From contig JAIWWG010000057.1 of assembly GCA_025435555.1 (NCBI GenBank), positions 179,131 to 243,130 of the forward strand: a DNA stretch of 64,000 nt. The letters run 5' to 3'. Below are positions 54,654 to 63,541 of this stretch, one piece after another; position 1 is the first letter of the stretch, and each line of letters starts with the position of its first letter. Position numbers and translations under genes: made by a program. A model generated the notes under the pieces. It was not told where the DNA came from. It saw only the letters and a list, made by a program, of their open reading frames with translations, and did no database searches. This stretch comes from Chytriomyces cf. hyalinus JEL632. Its lineage: Eukaryota > Chytridiomycota > Chytridiomycetes > Chytridiales > Chytriomycetaceae.

Positions 54654-57600
54654 AGAAACGATTGGTGAGGATGTCGTCCGTATTCGAGGTAGAAAGGTGT
54701 GTAGCCAGTACTTGAGTTGACAGTGTCGTTGATACCAAACTCAATCTTGGGCAAATGCTCGTCCCAGTCGTCTTGGTAAGGGGCGACAAAATGTCGGAGG
54801 GCTTGGAGGACCCAGTCGTTCTTTTGTTCAGTTTGGCCGTCAGTTTGTGGATGCGAGGAGGTAGAGATGGTGAGCTTTATCTTGAGGGAGTTGCAGAGTT
54901 CTTGCCAGAAGTTGGAGGTGAACTTGACGTCGCGGTCAGAGATGAAGTGGACTGGAATGCCGTGGTGAGGGAAGATGTGTAACTCAAACAGGTTGGCAAT
55001 GTCGCGTGCAGTAGAGGTGGTGTGGCATGGGATGAGTCTTGTGCGTTTAGTTCCAGAGTCGACGACTACCATAAGAGAATCGTATCCAGACTTGGTGAGT
55101 GGGAGCTTGGTCATGAAGTCCATTGAGCAGGTGTGCCATGGATAAGGTGGGACATCGTGAGGCTGGAGGAGTCCGTATGGAGCGTGACGAGCTACCTTGA
55201 GGCGTTGGCAGTTGTCACAGTTTTGGCAAAGGCGCTGGACGTCGCTGTGAAGCTTGGGCCAGTGGAAGTAGCGAGTGAGTCGTTCTGAGGTACGTTCCCA
55301 GTTGTTGTGGATGGCTGGACCATAAGAGTGAGCTTTTTCAAGAAGTGAGTGACGGAGAGGGGCTGGGACGTAGAGACGGGCGTGAGTCTTGTCAACGTAG
55401 TGGAGGAGTCCATCTCGTAGGCGGTAACGTGCTATCTGAGAGACTAGGTGCTTGGGAGCTTTGGATGGGTCGTTATCGAATGTGTCTGGATTCAGTGGAT
55501 CAACAAGGTATTGTGCGATTTCTAGGAACTGAGGGTCGGTAGTGTTCATGTCCTTGATGTCGGCCGTGAGGTCATCAGTGATTGTCAAGGAGGTTGTATT
55601 GAGGAGAAGGTATGATTCTGGTACTTGGAGGATGGTGTGGACAGAGTTCTTGTAGGTGTTGACTTGAACAGATGCATCTGTAGCGAAGCGGCGCCTTGAC
55701 AGTGCGTCAGCAATGGTATTCCACTCCCCCGGTGTCCACTGAATCTGGAAATCGTAGGCGAGAAGGTCAGCGAGCCAACGGTGATGGACGGGGCGGAGCT
55801 TGGGTTGCGTGAGAATGTGGCGGAGGGACTGGTGGTCTGTGAAGGCGAGGACGTTGTTTCTGAGGAGGTACTGACGGTAGTATCTGAGACATTCGACGAG
55901 GGCGAGGATTTCACCCATGTAGGGATGATAACGAGTTTCTTCTGGCTTGAGTTTGCGGGAGTAGTAGGCGATGGGCTGATCGATGCCATTGGAGTCAGGC
56001 TGAGCAATGTATCCCCCAACAGCGCGGGCGGACCAGTCAGTGTACAGGTGGACAGGAAGTTCTGGATTGAAGATGGCGAGCATGGCTGGGGATGAGAGGA
56101 GAGTCTTGATTTCGCGGAAGTGATGACGCGCTGTGTCATTCCATTTGTCGGTAAAGGAGGTTGTCTTGTGGTCTCGTAGGAGGTCAGAGAGAGGCGCGAC
56201 AAGTGAGGCGTGACTTTTGATGAAGCGATGGACAGTATTGGCAAGGCCGAGGAAGGAGCGGAGTTCTGAGAAAGAGGTAGGTTCCTCAAAATCTCTGATG
56301 GACTGAGTTCTGGAAGGAAGGACAGAGACTGATCCTCTATTGATTTGATAACCGAGATATTCGAGTTGTGTCTGGAAGAAGGAACACTTGGAGAGGCGTA
56401 GGTGGAGTTTGTGGTTTTGGAGTCGCTGGAGTACCATGTCGACATGGCGGAGATGGTCTTGTTCATTGTCAGAGAAGATGAGGATGTCGTCGATGTAGAC
56501 TATGACAAAGACGTCAATGAAGTCTTGGAAGATTGTGCTGAGTGTGGTCTGGAAAACACCTGGAGCGTTGGCGAGGCCAAAGGGCATAACAACCCATTCG
56601 TAGTGGCCGTATTTAGTGCGGAAGGCAGTTTTGGGGATGTCAGATTCTACAATCCTGATTTGATGGAAACCGGACTTGCAGTCGGCTTTGGTAAAGAATT
56701 TGGCCTTGGAGAGGCGGTCGAGGGATTCTAGGATGTTGGGAAGGGCGGCGCGGTTCTTGACGGTCAGTCTGTTGATGGCGCGGTAGTCAAATACAAGGCG
56801 GAGTTTGTCTTTCTGTTTGACAAAGAAGACAGGAGCGCCAAAGGGCGAGGTGGAAGGTCTGATGCGGTGATGCTTGAGCAGGTAGGTAAGTTCTTCTTGA
56901 AGAGCCTTCAGTTCTGGAGCGCTCATGGGATAGATGGGTCGGTAGGGAGGTTCAGCACTTGCTGTTGGATCGAGGTCAATTTTCATGTCAGTAGGTCGGG
57001 ACGGAGGAAGGCCTTCAAAAGGCGCGAAGACATCTGGGTACTTGGAGACCAGTTCTTGGACGTTAGGAGGGAGGGACTTGCGGACAGCTTCATCTTTTTT
57101 GTCGATCTCGGCTGAGGTAGTGGTGGTTGATACTTCTTGTTCTTCAGGTATTATGGCACCAAGGAAGTCATCAGGCTGTAGGGTTTCAAGGAGGTTCAGA
57201 AATTGGTTGGCAGTAAGGATCTCCGGCGTGGAGCGTGGGGAGCGGCATTTCCAGCTGTGTGGACCAATGCGGACTTGGTTTGTCGGCCAGTCGATAGAGG
57301 GATTGTGGGCGTCAAGCCAGTCCTTTCCGAGGATCAGGTCATACGCGAGTTCAGGAACGGTAGTGAAAGAGCGAGAGTCGCTAAAGGTAGTGTCATTTAT
57401 TTTCAGTTTAAGGGTTTCGGTACGCTGGCCCTTAACTATGGATCCATCAGCTAGCTTGATCTTGCAGGCCTGAGGAATGAGAGATTTATCTTGGAGGAAC
57501 GGTAGGTTGGAACGGATGAAACTGGGGTTGGCACCAGAGTCAATGAGGATGGAAACATGATGATCGTTGATGGTTCCTTGGCAGATGAGGAGGCCAGGAG

Positions 57601-57793
57601 TGTCAGAATATGGGGCATGGTGTTCAGACTTGACGTGGTACAGGGGGCGCTTGGGACGTGGGACTTGGACAGGAAAAACAGGGACGGTAACGGCAGTTAG
57701 ATTGTCAGGTGGATTATCAAAGGGCAAGGCGGAGAAACGATTAGAGTTCGTGATCGCTATCTTCTTCTTCATCTTGGGCTTGAGTTGCGGCAT
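54638..57793 (-). CDS. Pol polyprotein of element 1 (PR-RT-RH-IN, truncated)
   Basis: Reads in the +1 frame relative to gag, from about MPQLKPKMKKK. Order: protease LIDSGANPSF (about 57531-57553), reverse transcriptase with YIDDILIF (about 56484-56505), RNase H (AFTDHQSLRHIL, GEWNTIADALSRR), the integrase zinc-binding region (HSYGPAIHNNWERT...CQNCDNCQRLK) and the DDE core with SMDFMTKLP, SDRDVKFTSN and DGQTEQKN. The frame then ends HPHQSFLDCTQ by running into the LTR repeat. The integrase C-terminal domain is missing. No chromodomain remains. The frame itself has no stops or shifts. Confidence 0.93.
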   Translation of the reverse strand: MPQLKPKMKKKIAITNSNRFSALPFDNPPDNLTAVTVPVFPVQVPRPKRPLYHVKSEHHAPYSDTPGLLICQGTINDHHVSILIDSGANPSFIRSNLPFLQDKSLIPQACKIKLADGSIVKGQRTETLKLKINDTTFSDSRSFTTVPELAYDLILGKDWLDAHNPSIDWPTNQVRIGPHSWKCRSPRSTPEILTANQFLNLLETLQPDDFLGAIIPEEQEVSTTTTSAEIDKKDEAVRKSLPPNVQELVSKYPDVFAPFEGLPPSRPTDMKIDLDPTASAEPPYRPIYPMSAPELKALQEELTYLLKHHRIRPSTSPFGAPVFFVKQKDKLRLVFDYRAINRLTVKNRAALPNILESLDRLSKAKFFTKADCKSGFHQIRIVESDIPKTAFRTKYGHYEWVVMPFGLANAPGVFQTTLSTIFQDFIDVFVIVYIDDILIFSDNEQDHLRHVDMVLQRLQNHKLHLRLSKCSFFQTQLEYLGYQINRGSVSVLPSRTQSIRDFEEPTSFSELRSFLGLANTVHRFIKSHASLVAPLSDLLRDHKTTSFTDKWNDTARHHFREIKTLLSSPAMLAIFNPELPVHLYTDWSARAVGGYIAQPDSNGIDQPIAYYSRKLKPEETRYHPYMGEILALVECLRYYRQYLLRNNVLAFTDHQSLRHILTQPKLRPVHHRWLADLLAYDFQIQWTPGEWNTIADALSRRRFATDASVQVNTYKNSVHTILQVPESYLLLNTTSLTITDDLTADIKDMNTTDPQFLEIAQYLVDPLNPDTFDNDPSKAPKHLVSQIARYRLRDGLLHYVDKTHARLYVPAPLRHSLLEKAHSYGPAIHNNWERTSERLTRYFHWPKLHSDVQRLCQNCDNCQRLKVARHAPYGLLQPHDVPPYPWHTCSMDFMTKLPLTKSGYDSLMVVVDSGTKRTRLIPCHTTSTARDIANLFELHIFPHHGIPVHFISDRDVKFTSNFWQELCNSLKIKLTISTSSHPQTDGQTEQKNDWVLQALRHFVAPYQDDWDEHLPKIEFGINDTVNSSTGYTPFYLEYGRHPHQSFLDCTQ

Positions 57794-58895
57794 TGTTAAT
57801 TCTGGAAGTGGATGGCTTGGCGGAGAGCTGGGCTTGACGGGCACGGAGCTTGGGGCAGTGGTCAGTGTCGTGGTCCTTGGCTTGGCAGTAGACGCACCAA
57901 CCTCTGGAGCGGAAGTGGGCTTTCTGTTCTGGGGTGAGACGTGGGTAGGGAGACGTTTGTTGAGTGTTTCCAAGGTCCATAGGGTCGGATGAGTCGGGGA
58001 TGGAGTTCTTGAGTGTATGGCCTTGGGCTGGTCGAAAGGACTGTGTGCGTGTGGTGGAGGAAGTTGCGGTATTTTTACGAGTGTCGGCGGCGGTACGTTT
58101 ATTGTGGCGGTAGGTGAGATCATCAAGTTTCTCAGCTTCATACTGAAGGTGGTCAAGATTGTCTTCAATAGCAAAAATGGCAGGATTACTACGGATGTGG
58201 AACTTGAGACCTTGGAGGTATTTGACGCAGAGATGCCTGGCTGGGTAATCGATTCCTGAGGCGGCAATGGCAGAGACAAGTTCATTGAATTTGCAGGAGT
58301 AGGTTACTGCTGAGCTGGTTTGTTGGAGGTCCTCCATGGCTTCGATAGCTTGTTTCAAGCTCAGATGAGAACCGAAAGTTCTCTTGATCCAGGCAGCGTA
58401 TTCGTTCCAGGACATATAGAATCGTTCTGTTTCGGACAGGCGGCGCCAGTATATGCGTGCGTTACTGCATAGGCCTTCGGAGACAAAATGTACGTATGTT
58501 GGTTGGTCTTGTTTAGTAATGTGGTCAGTAGATAGAGCGAAACCATGGAGTCTGCAGGTTGAGGATGAGCGATTGAGGTAATCGTCAAGGTAGTTTTGTA
58601 TTTCGTGGGCTGGCCTATTTCGATGGTTCCCAGAGAATTCGAGAGGTTTGATTGATGGCATTCTGAAGATAGGTAGTCGACGTTGAGCTGGGACTGGGGC
58701 ATTAGATTCGTCCAGGATGGCCTGGTTGATAGTTGGGGCTGGTACTGGTGCTGGAGGGTTGAGAGGTTCACGTTCACGTAGGGTAGTTACTTCAGCAAAC
58801 AGTCTTTGGACAGCTTCAGTCAGTTGGGCCAACTGAGTTTCGTACCGCTGGATGATGTGGTCTTGATTACGGTCATTTGGGGTTTCTGGGTTCAT
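57741..58895 (-). CDS. Gag protein of element 1
   Basis: About 384 aa starting MNPETPNDRNQ, chosen to match MNPEAPSEQVQ of element 2; the frame is open to 58982. Coiled-coil N-terminus (YETQLAQLTEAVQRLFAEV), capsid region (PAHEIQNYLDDYLN, GLKFHIRSNPAIFAIEDNLD) and one zinc knuckle CVYCQAKDHDTDHC of the CX2CX4HX4C type. Packages element RNA into virus-like particles. Overlaps pol, which lies in the +1 frame. Confidence 0.92.
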   Translation of the reverse strand: MNPETPNDRNQDHIIQRYETQLAQLTEAVQRLFAEVTTLREREPLNPPAPVPAPTINQAILDESNAPVPAQRRLPIFRMPSIKPLEFSGNHRNRPAHEIQNYLDDYLNRSSSTCRLHGFALSTDHITKQDQPTYVHFVSEGLCSNARIYWRRLSETERFYMSWNEYAAWIKRTFGSHLSLKQAIEAMEDLQQTSSAVTYSCKFNELVSAIAASGIDYPARHLCVKYLQGLKFHIRSNPAIFAIEDNLDHLQYEAEKLDDLTYRHNKRTAADTRKNTATSSTTRTQSFRPAQGHTLKNSIPDSSDPMDLGNTQQTSPYPRLTPEQKAHFRSRGWCVYCQAKDHDTDHCPKLRARQAQLSAKPSTSRINNAATQAQDEEEDSDHEL

Positions 58896-58983
58896 TATGG
58901 ACGGCTGGAAGGCAAGTATTTCTTTGGGACTTAGACGGTTGGTTGGATGTTTCTTGGATGGAGGGATTTCCGATGCTACCAAT

Positions 58984-59364
58984 TGATAGGGAATTGACCA
59001 AGAGCTGCGGCGTGGCTACGTGATCAATTTAAGGAGTTTGGATTGAGTTGGAGAGTGCTAAGAACAGAGAGAAGATTGAGAGGAGACTGATCTTTATTGA
59101 AGTGATAACGTGCGCTTTAAATAGCGTTACTGAATAAAGAGGAAAGAAACGATTGGTGATGAGGCGTTGTGGAGGTGATGTCATTGTGTACAGTCAAGAA
59201 ACGATTGGTGATGAGGCATTGTGGAGGTGATGTCATTGTGTACAGTCAAGAAACGATTGGTGATGAGGCATTGTGGAGGTGATGTCATTGTGTACGGTCA
59301 AGAAAAAGAGTGTCCATTGTTCTCAATTAGAGACGCGTGACGGAATCGAGTTGATTACGTAACA
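58984..59364 (-). repeat. 5' LTR of Ty3-like element 1
   Basis: 381 bp, minus-strand start TGTTACGTAATC and end TATCA. Directly followed (minus strand) by ATTGGTAGCATCGG, a primer-binding-site candidate whose TGGTAGCATC is shared with element 2. Carries three 52-bp tandem units at 59146-59301. The right boundary is set by TTGCT at 59365-59369. Confidence 0.85.
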
Positions 59365-59369
59365 TTGCT

Positions 59370-59690
59370 TGTCACGTAATCTACAGATTCCGTCACGCAC
59401 GTCCAGAAGCTTCGCCACACCAATCAAAATTCCCACAGACACAAAATTTACTCACAGCAAATTCCAACACTCTAACACTCCCCAGACACGATCGCGTCTT
59501 CGTTATTACTTTTTCTATCATTTCAAGTGCCACTGTTGTCTTCCTTACATTTGCCACAAAGGCTATTTAAGAAGGCCTTTCTTGATTCAATAAACGGAGG
59601 TCTCTCAATAATCTCTTAACTCTCTCAACTCCTCTCAAGTCCTCTCCCAGTCTTGAAGCTGCAATCGAGCTCTTGACTACTTCCGTAACA
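59370..59690 (+). repeat. 5' LTR of Ty3-like element 2
   Basis: 321 bp from TGTCACGTAATC to CCGTAACA. Its first 30 bp are homologous to the start of the element 1 LTR (shared ACGTAATC and GATTCCGTCACGC), which creates the palindrome at the junction. CTATTTAAG near 59561 and CAATAAACG near 59589 are plausible TATA and polyadenylation signals. Followed by ATTGGTAGCATCAGC, the primer-binding-site candidate (59691-59705). The matching 3' LTR is not in the window. Confidence 0.8.
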
Positions 59691-59775
59691 ATTGGTAGCA
59701 TCAGCAAATTCCTCCAAGTAACTACCGACCTCCAAGAAAACCCCAAGAAAAACGCGTCCCATCACGAATCAAGAA

Positions 59776-60906
59776 ATGAATCCAGAAGCCCCAAGTGAAC
59801 AAGTCCAAGTCCAGTTTCAAGCAGTAATCCAGAGGTACGAAGACCAACTCTCCGAGTACCGTGAAGCCCTCCACAACCTCTACAACGAAGTAGCAGCCCT
59901 CCGCACACCTCCAGTACCAGTCCAGACCACCCCAAGCGAACCTCCTGCCACCATCCAACGTCCATTGCCTCTCTTCAGAATGCCAGCTGTCAAGCCCCTC
60001 ATCTTCTCAGGGAACCACCGCAACTGTCCCGCTCATGAAATCCAGAACTACCTCGACGATTACCTCGAACGCTCCCGTGAAATCTGTACCCTCTATGGTT
60101 TTGCTCCTTCCACCAATGACCTGACCCAACAGAACCAGCCTACCTACGTCCAATTTGTTTCCTCTGGTCTCTCTGAAACTGCACGTGTTGCCTGGCGCCG
60201 TTTCCCCGAACAAGAACGCCACCACATGACCTGGAATGACTACGCCGCCTGGATCCAGAAAGCCTTTGGTTCCCACCTCACTCTCAAGCAAGCCATTGAA
60301 GCCATGGAAGACCTCCAACAGACCAGCTCAGCCACCCTCTACACCTCCAAGTTCAATGAACTTGTCTCTGCTATCGCCGCCTCAAGTGTCCAGTACCCAG
60401 TCAAGCATCTCTGCGTCAAGTACCTCCAAGGCCTCAAGTTCCACATCCGTACCAACCCAGCCATCTTTGCCATCGACAAAGACCTTGACCACCTCCAACA
60501 AGAAGCTGAAAAACTGGATGACCTCACTTTCCGTCACAACAAACGCAACGCCGCTGAAATCCGCAAGAACCCCTCAACGGCCACCACGTCCCGCGCTTCA
60601 ACCAATCAGTCCTTTCGATCAGCCCAAGGCCACTCCTTCAAAACAGCCATCCCTGAAACCAACGACCCGATGGACCTTGGGAACACTCAGCAAACAACAC
60701 CCTACCCACGTCTCACCCCAGAACAGAAAGCACTCTACCGTTCCAATGGCTGGTGCGTTTACTGTCAAGCCAAAGACCATGATACCGACCACTGCTCCAA
60801 ACTCCGTAACCGTCAAGCCCAGCTTGCCACCAAGCCCCCAGCCAGAATTAACAATGCCTCAACTCAAGCCGAAGGTGAAGAAGCAGACAGCGAAGTCGAA
60901 CTCTAA
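59776..60906 (+). CDS. Gag protein of element 2
   Basis: 376 aa. N-terminal coiled coil (YEDQLSEYREALHNLYNEVA), capsid motifs PAHEIQNYLDDYLE and GLKFHIRTNPAIFAIDKDLD, and zinc knuckle CVYCQAKDHDTDHC close to the end. Acidic tail EEADSEVEL. Intact. Confidence 0.93.
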   Translation: MNPEAPSEQVQVQFQAVIQRYEDQLSEYREALHNLYNEVAALRTPPVPVQTTPSEPPATIQRPLPLFRMPAVKPLIFSGNHRNCPAHEIQNYLDDYLERSREICTLYGFAPSTNDLTQQNQPTYVQFVSSGLSETARVAWRRFPEQERHHMTWNDYAAWIQKAFGSHLTLKQAIEAMEDLQQTSSATLYTSKFNELVSAIAASSVQYPVKHLCVKYLQGLKFHIRTNPAIFAIDKDLDHLQQEAEKLDDLTFRHNKRNAAEIRKNPSTATTSRASTNQSFRSAQGHSFKTAIPETNDPMDLGNTQQTTPYPRLTPEQKALYRSNGWCVYCQAKDHDTDHCSKLRNRQAQLATKPPARINNASTQAEGEEADSEVEL

Positions 60907-62551
60907 TTGGTTCTCTGCCCTCCCCTTTGACAATCCACCCGACCACCTGACCCCAGTTACTGTCCCTGCTCCTTCCGTTCAAGTCCACTGTCCCAAGCTT
61001 CCCCTGTTCCAAGTCCAGACCCAGCACTCCACGCCCTACGCCGACAGTCCCGGCCTCCTCGTCTGCCAAGGTACCATCAATGAACACCCCATCTCCATCC
61101 TCATTGACTCTGGAGCCAATCCAAGTTTCATCAACTCAAGCCTACCGTTCCTCCAAAACAAGTCCCTCGTTCCTCAAGCCTGCAAGATCAAGCTCGCCAA
61201 CGGTTCTGTTGTTAAAGGCCAGCGTACCAAGCCTCTACAAGTGAAAATAAACAATACTTCATTCCAAGACTACCGTTCTTTTACTACTGTCCCTGACCTC
61301 ACATACGACCTGATCCTCGGAAAAGACTGGCTCGATGCCCACAATCCCTCCATTGACTGGCCAACAAACCATGTCCGCATTGGTCCACACAGCTGGAAAT
61401 GCCGTTCTCCGCGTTCCTCTCCGGAAGTCCTTACCGCGCAGCAATTCATCAATCTCCTCCAGACCCTCCAGCCCGACGATTTCCTCGGAGCCATCCTGCC
61501 TCAAAAGATAAAGGTTACTACGTCCGACAGTGACAGAGCCGACGAATCTATACGTACCTCCCTCCCGCCAAACCTCCAGACGATCATGGACCAATATCCA
61601 GATGTCTTTGCCCCATTCGAGGGCCTACCGCCATCCAGACCTACCGACATGAAGATCGATGTAGATCCTTCTGCTAACTCCAGCCCTCCCTACCGACCAA
61701 TCTACCCAATGAGCGCCCCAGAACTCAAGGCCCTCCAAGAAGAAATCACTTACCTCCTCAAGCACCAACGCATCAGAGCCTCCACTTCCCCTTACGGAGC
61801 TCCTGTCTTCGTTGTCAAGCAAAAGGATAAACTACGCCTTGTCTTCGACTACCGCGCCGTGAACAAACTCACCGTCAAGAATCGCGCTGCCCTCCCAAAC
61901 ATCCTGGAGTCCCTCGACCGCCTCTCCAAAGCCAAGTACTTCACCAAGATTGACCTCTCCTCCGGCTTCCACCAGATCCGCATCCAAGAATCCGACATCC
62001 ACAAGACTGCCTTCCGCACCAAGTATGGCCACTACGAATGGGTCGTTATGCCCTTTGGCCTTGCAAATGCTCCCGCCGTATTCCAGACTACCCTCGGCTC
62101 CATATTCCGTGACTTCATTGACGCCTTCCTCACTGTCTACATTGACGACCTCCTCATCTTCTCCGAGACCCTCGAAGACCACCTCAAGCACATAGACCAA
62201 GTACTGCAACGCCTCCAAGCCAACAAGCTCCACGTTCGCCTTTCCAAGTGCTCCTTCCTCCAGCAAGAACTCGAATACCTTGGCTATTGGATTGCTAGAG
62301 GTTCCATCTCTGTCCTACCATCCAGAACCAGCTCCATCACTGACTTTGAAGAACCTTCCAACTACTCCGAACTTCGTTCCTTCCTGGGACTTGCCAACAC
62401 CGTCCATCGCTTTATCAAGCACCACGCCGCCCTCATTGCGCCTCTCTCAGACATCCTCCGTGACCACAAGACTACCTCCTTCTCCAACAAGTGGAATGAC
62501 ACAGCCCGTGTCGGTACAAATGGTGGTGGCACGCAGTACGAGGGTTTGTGA
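60855..62551 (+). CDS. Pol fragment of element 2 (PR-RT)
   Basis: In the +1 frame relative to gag, continuing from MPQLKPKVKK. Protease LIDSGANPSF near 61100-61129. RT with DLSSGFHQI, FGLANAPAVFQTTL and YIDDLLIF (62138-62161). Homology to element 1 ends at KWNDTAR; the last residues (VGTNGGGTQYEGL) are translated from the inserted LTR-like segment. Not functional on its own. Confidence 0.9.
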
Positions 62552-63541
62552 CTTGAGGACTAGGTGCTACAACGATGATTTTGGTCTAAGAAGATGTTTA
62601 TTTGCCTTGTGGAAGCTCTACCATTTATACCCTTTGGAATAGAACATGAAAGAATCACTCATGGGTGGAAAATCGTGGGTATCTCCATGGTTTTCTATTT
62701 TTTCACGGTAGAAATTATAAAGAACCGAGATGGAAATCCCCCGAACGTCCCCAAAGACTGTTGGGCCTTTACCAATCCAAAAAGTTACGATTTGAATAAG
62801 AAACTATCCAACCAACGTCCAAAGTGCATATGACTGTATCCTTGGACCTCTGACGGGGACTCTCCCACCTGGGTAGGGAGCCATGGGTCCAAGTGACGGT
62901 GTACAGGTAAGCAGCGCTGCCTGCTGTCCATGTACGTTTCAGCGTGTCAGTTTGACTGTGGTGTACTAACTTTGAACTTTGCTTATGCAAGATCTGGGTC
63001 CTCAAGTGCCGCCTGTCCAGGCTCAAACCTTCGTTTCAACTACACAAGCTATGTACTGGTGTGTTTCTGCCGAATGCTTGGTGTTGCAGGTAGGTTGGCT
63101 TAGTACTGTTGGTATTCTCTAGAGTGATAGAGTCTGACACCTTATGACGACTTGGTGAGGGTGTCATGTGATGGTGTGTTATCGTGGTGGATCGTTTAAG
63201 GTCCCAACTTTGTGTAAATAAAGATTTATTGGGGTCTTGGCAGTATGCCTCACAACTTCTCATCCAGTGACCATAGATAGCCGTGGATGGCACGTGGGTG
63301 CTCGTAGGACTTGGCAGATGTGCCAGAGACCTGTGTGTGTGATCGACGGTGTGTTACCGTCCCCGTGGCTTGTCTATATTTACACGAAGTCGTGTGTATT
63401 TCACATTTTTGTTACGTATGGGGTCTGCAGGTGCTCAAACACCTGTTTCCCACATCTTCATGCATTCCAGAGATTTTGAGCTCTCCTTTATGTTGAGTAC
63501 ATGAGGAGACCACTGGTCCACCTTGACCAGGATCCGCAACA
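62509..63541. mobile_element. LTR-like segment of 1.03 kb, unrecognised element
   Basis: Bounded by TGTCGGTACAAATGG and GATCCGCAACA, so it starts TGT and ends ACA as LTRs do. It separates two pol fragments that lie in opposite orientation. It contains AATAAAGATTTATT near 63219 and no coding frame of note. The flanking pentamers GCCCG and GTGGA differ, so no target-site duplication supports a simple insertion. A solo LTR involved in recombination is the favoured reading; a noncoding DNA transposon is the alternative. Confidence 0.5.

Larger units (their letters stand above)
54332..59369 (-). mobile_element. Ty3/gypsy retrotransposon, element 1
   Basis: A minus-strand element bounded by TTGCT on both sides (54332-54336 and 59365-59369). 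It consists of a 381-bp 5' LTR, a primer-binding-site candidate, gag, pol in the +1 frame, and a shortened 3' LTR. LTR ends follow the TG...CA rule (TGTTACG...TATCA). The near identity of the LTRs indicates recent insertion. It sits 7 bp upstream of the mature 5' end of tRNA-Val, the position chosen by Ty3-type integrases. The 3' end of pol is deleted into the LTR, so this copy is probably no longer autonomous. Confidence 0.92.
59370..62508 (+). mobile_element. Ty3/gypsy retrotransposon, element 2 (3' truncated)
   Basis: Plus-strand relative of element 1, head to head with it. LTR, leader, gag (59776-60906) and pol in the +1 frame up to the RT/RNase H border, where homology stops at GACACAGCCCG (62508). 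RNase H, integrase and the 3' LTR are absent. Protein similarity to element 1 is high in gag and RT, but codon choice differs markedly (C-rich here), so the two are distinct lineages and not recent copies of one another. Confidence 0.9.

Noticed and set aside
54499-54654. 52-bp tandem repeats as a CRISPR-like array
   Set aside because: Units are directly adjacent without spacers, present in both LTRs of a retrotransposon, and the genome is eukaryotic.
59301-59364. Separate MITE with terminal inverted repeats between the two retroelements
   Set aside because: The inverted repeat is fully explained by the LTR 5' ends of two head-to-head elements with TTGCT between them.
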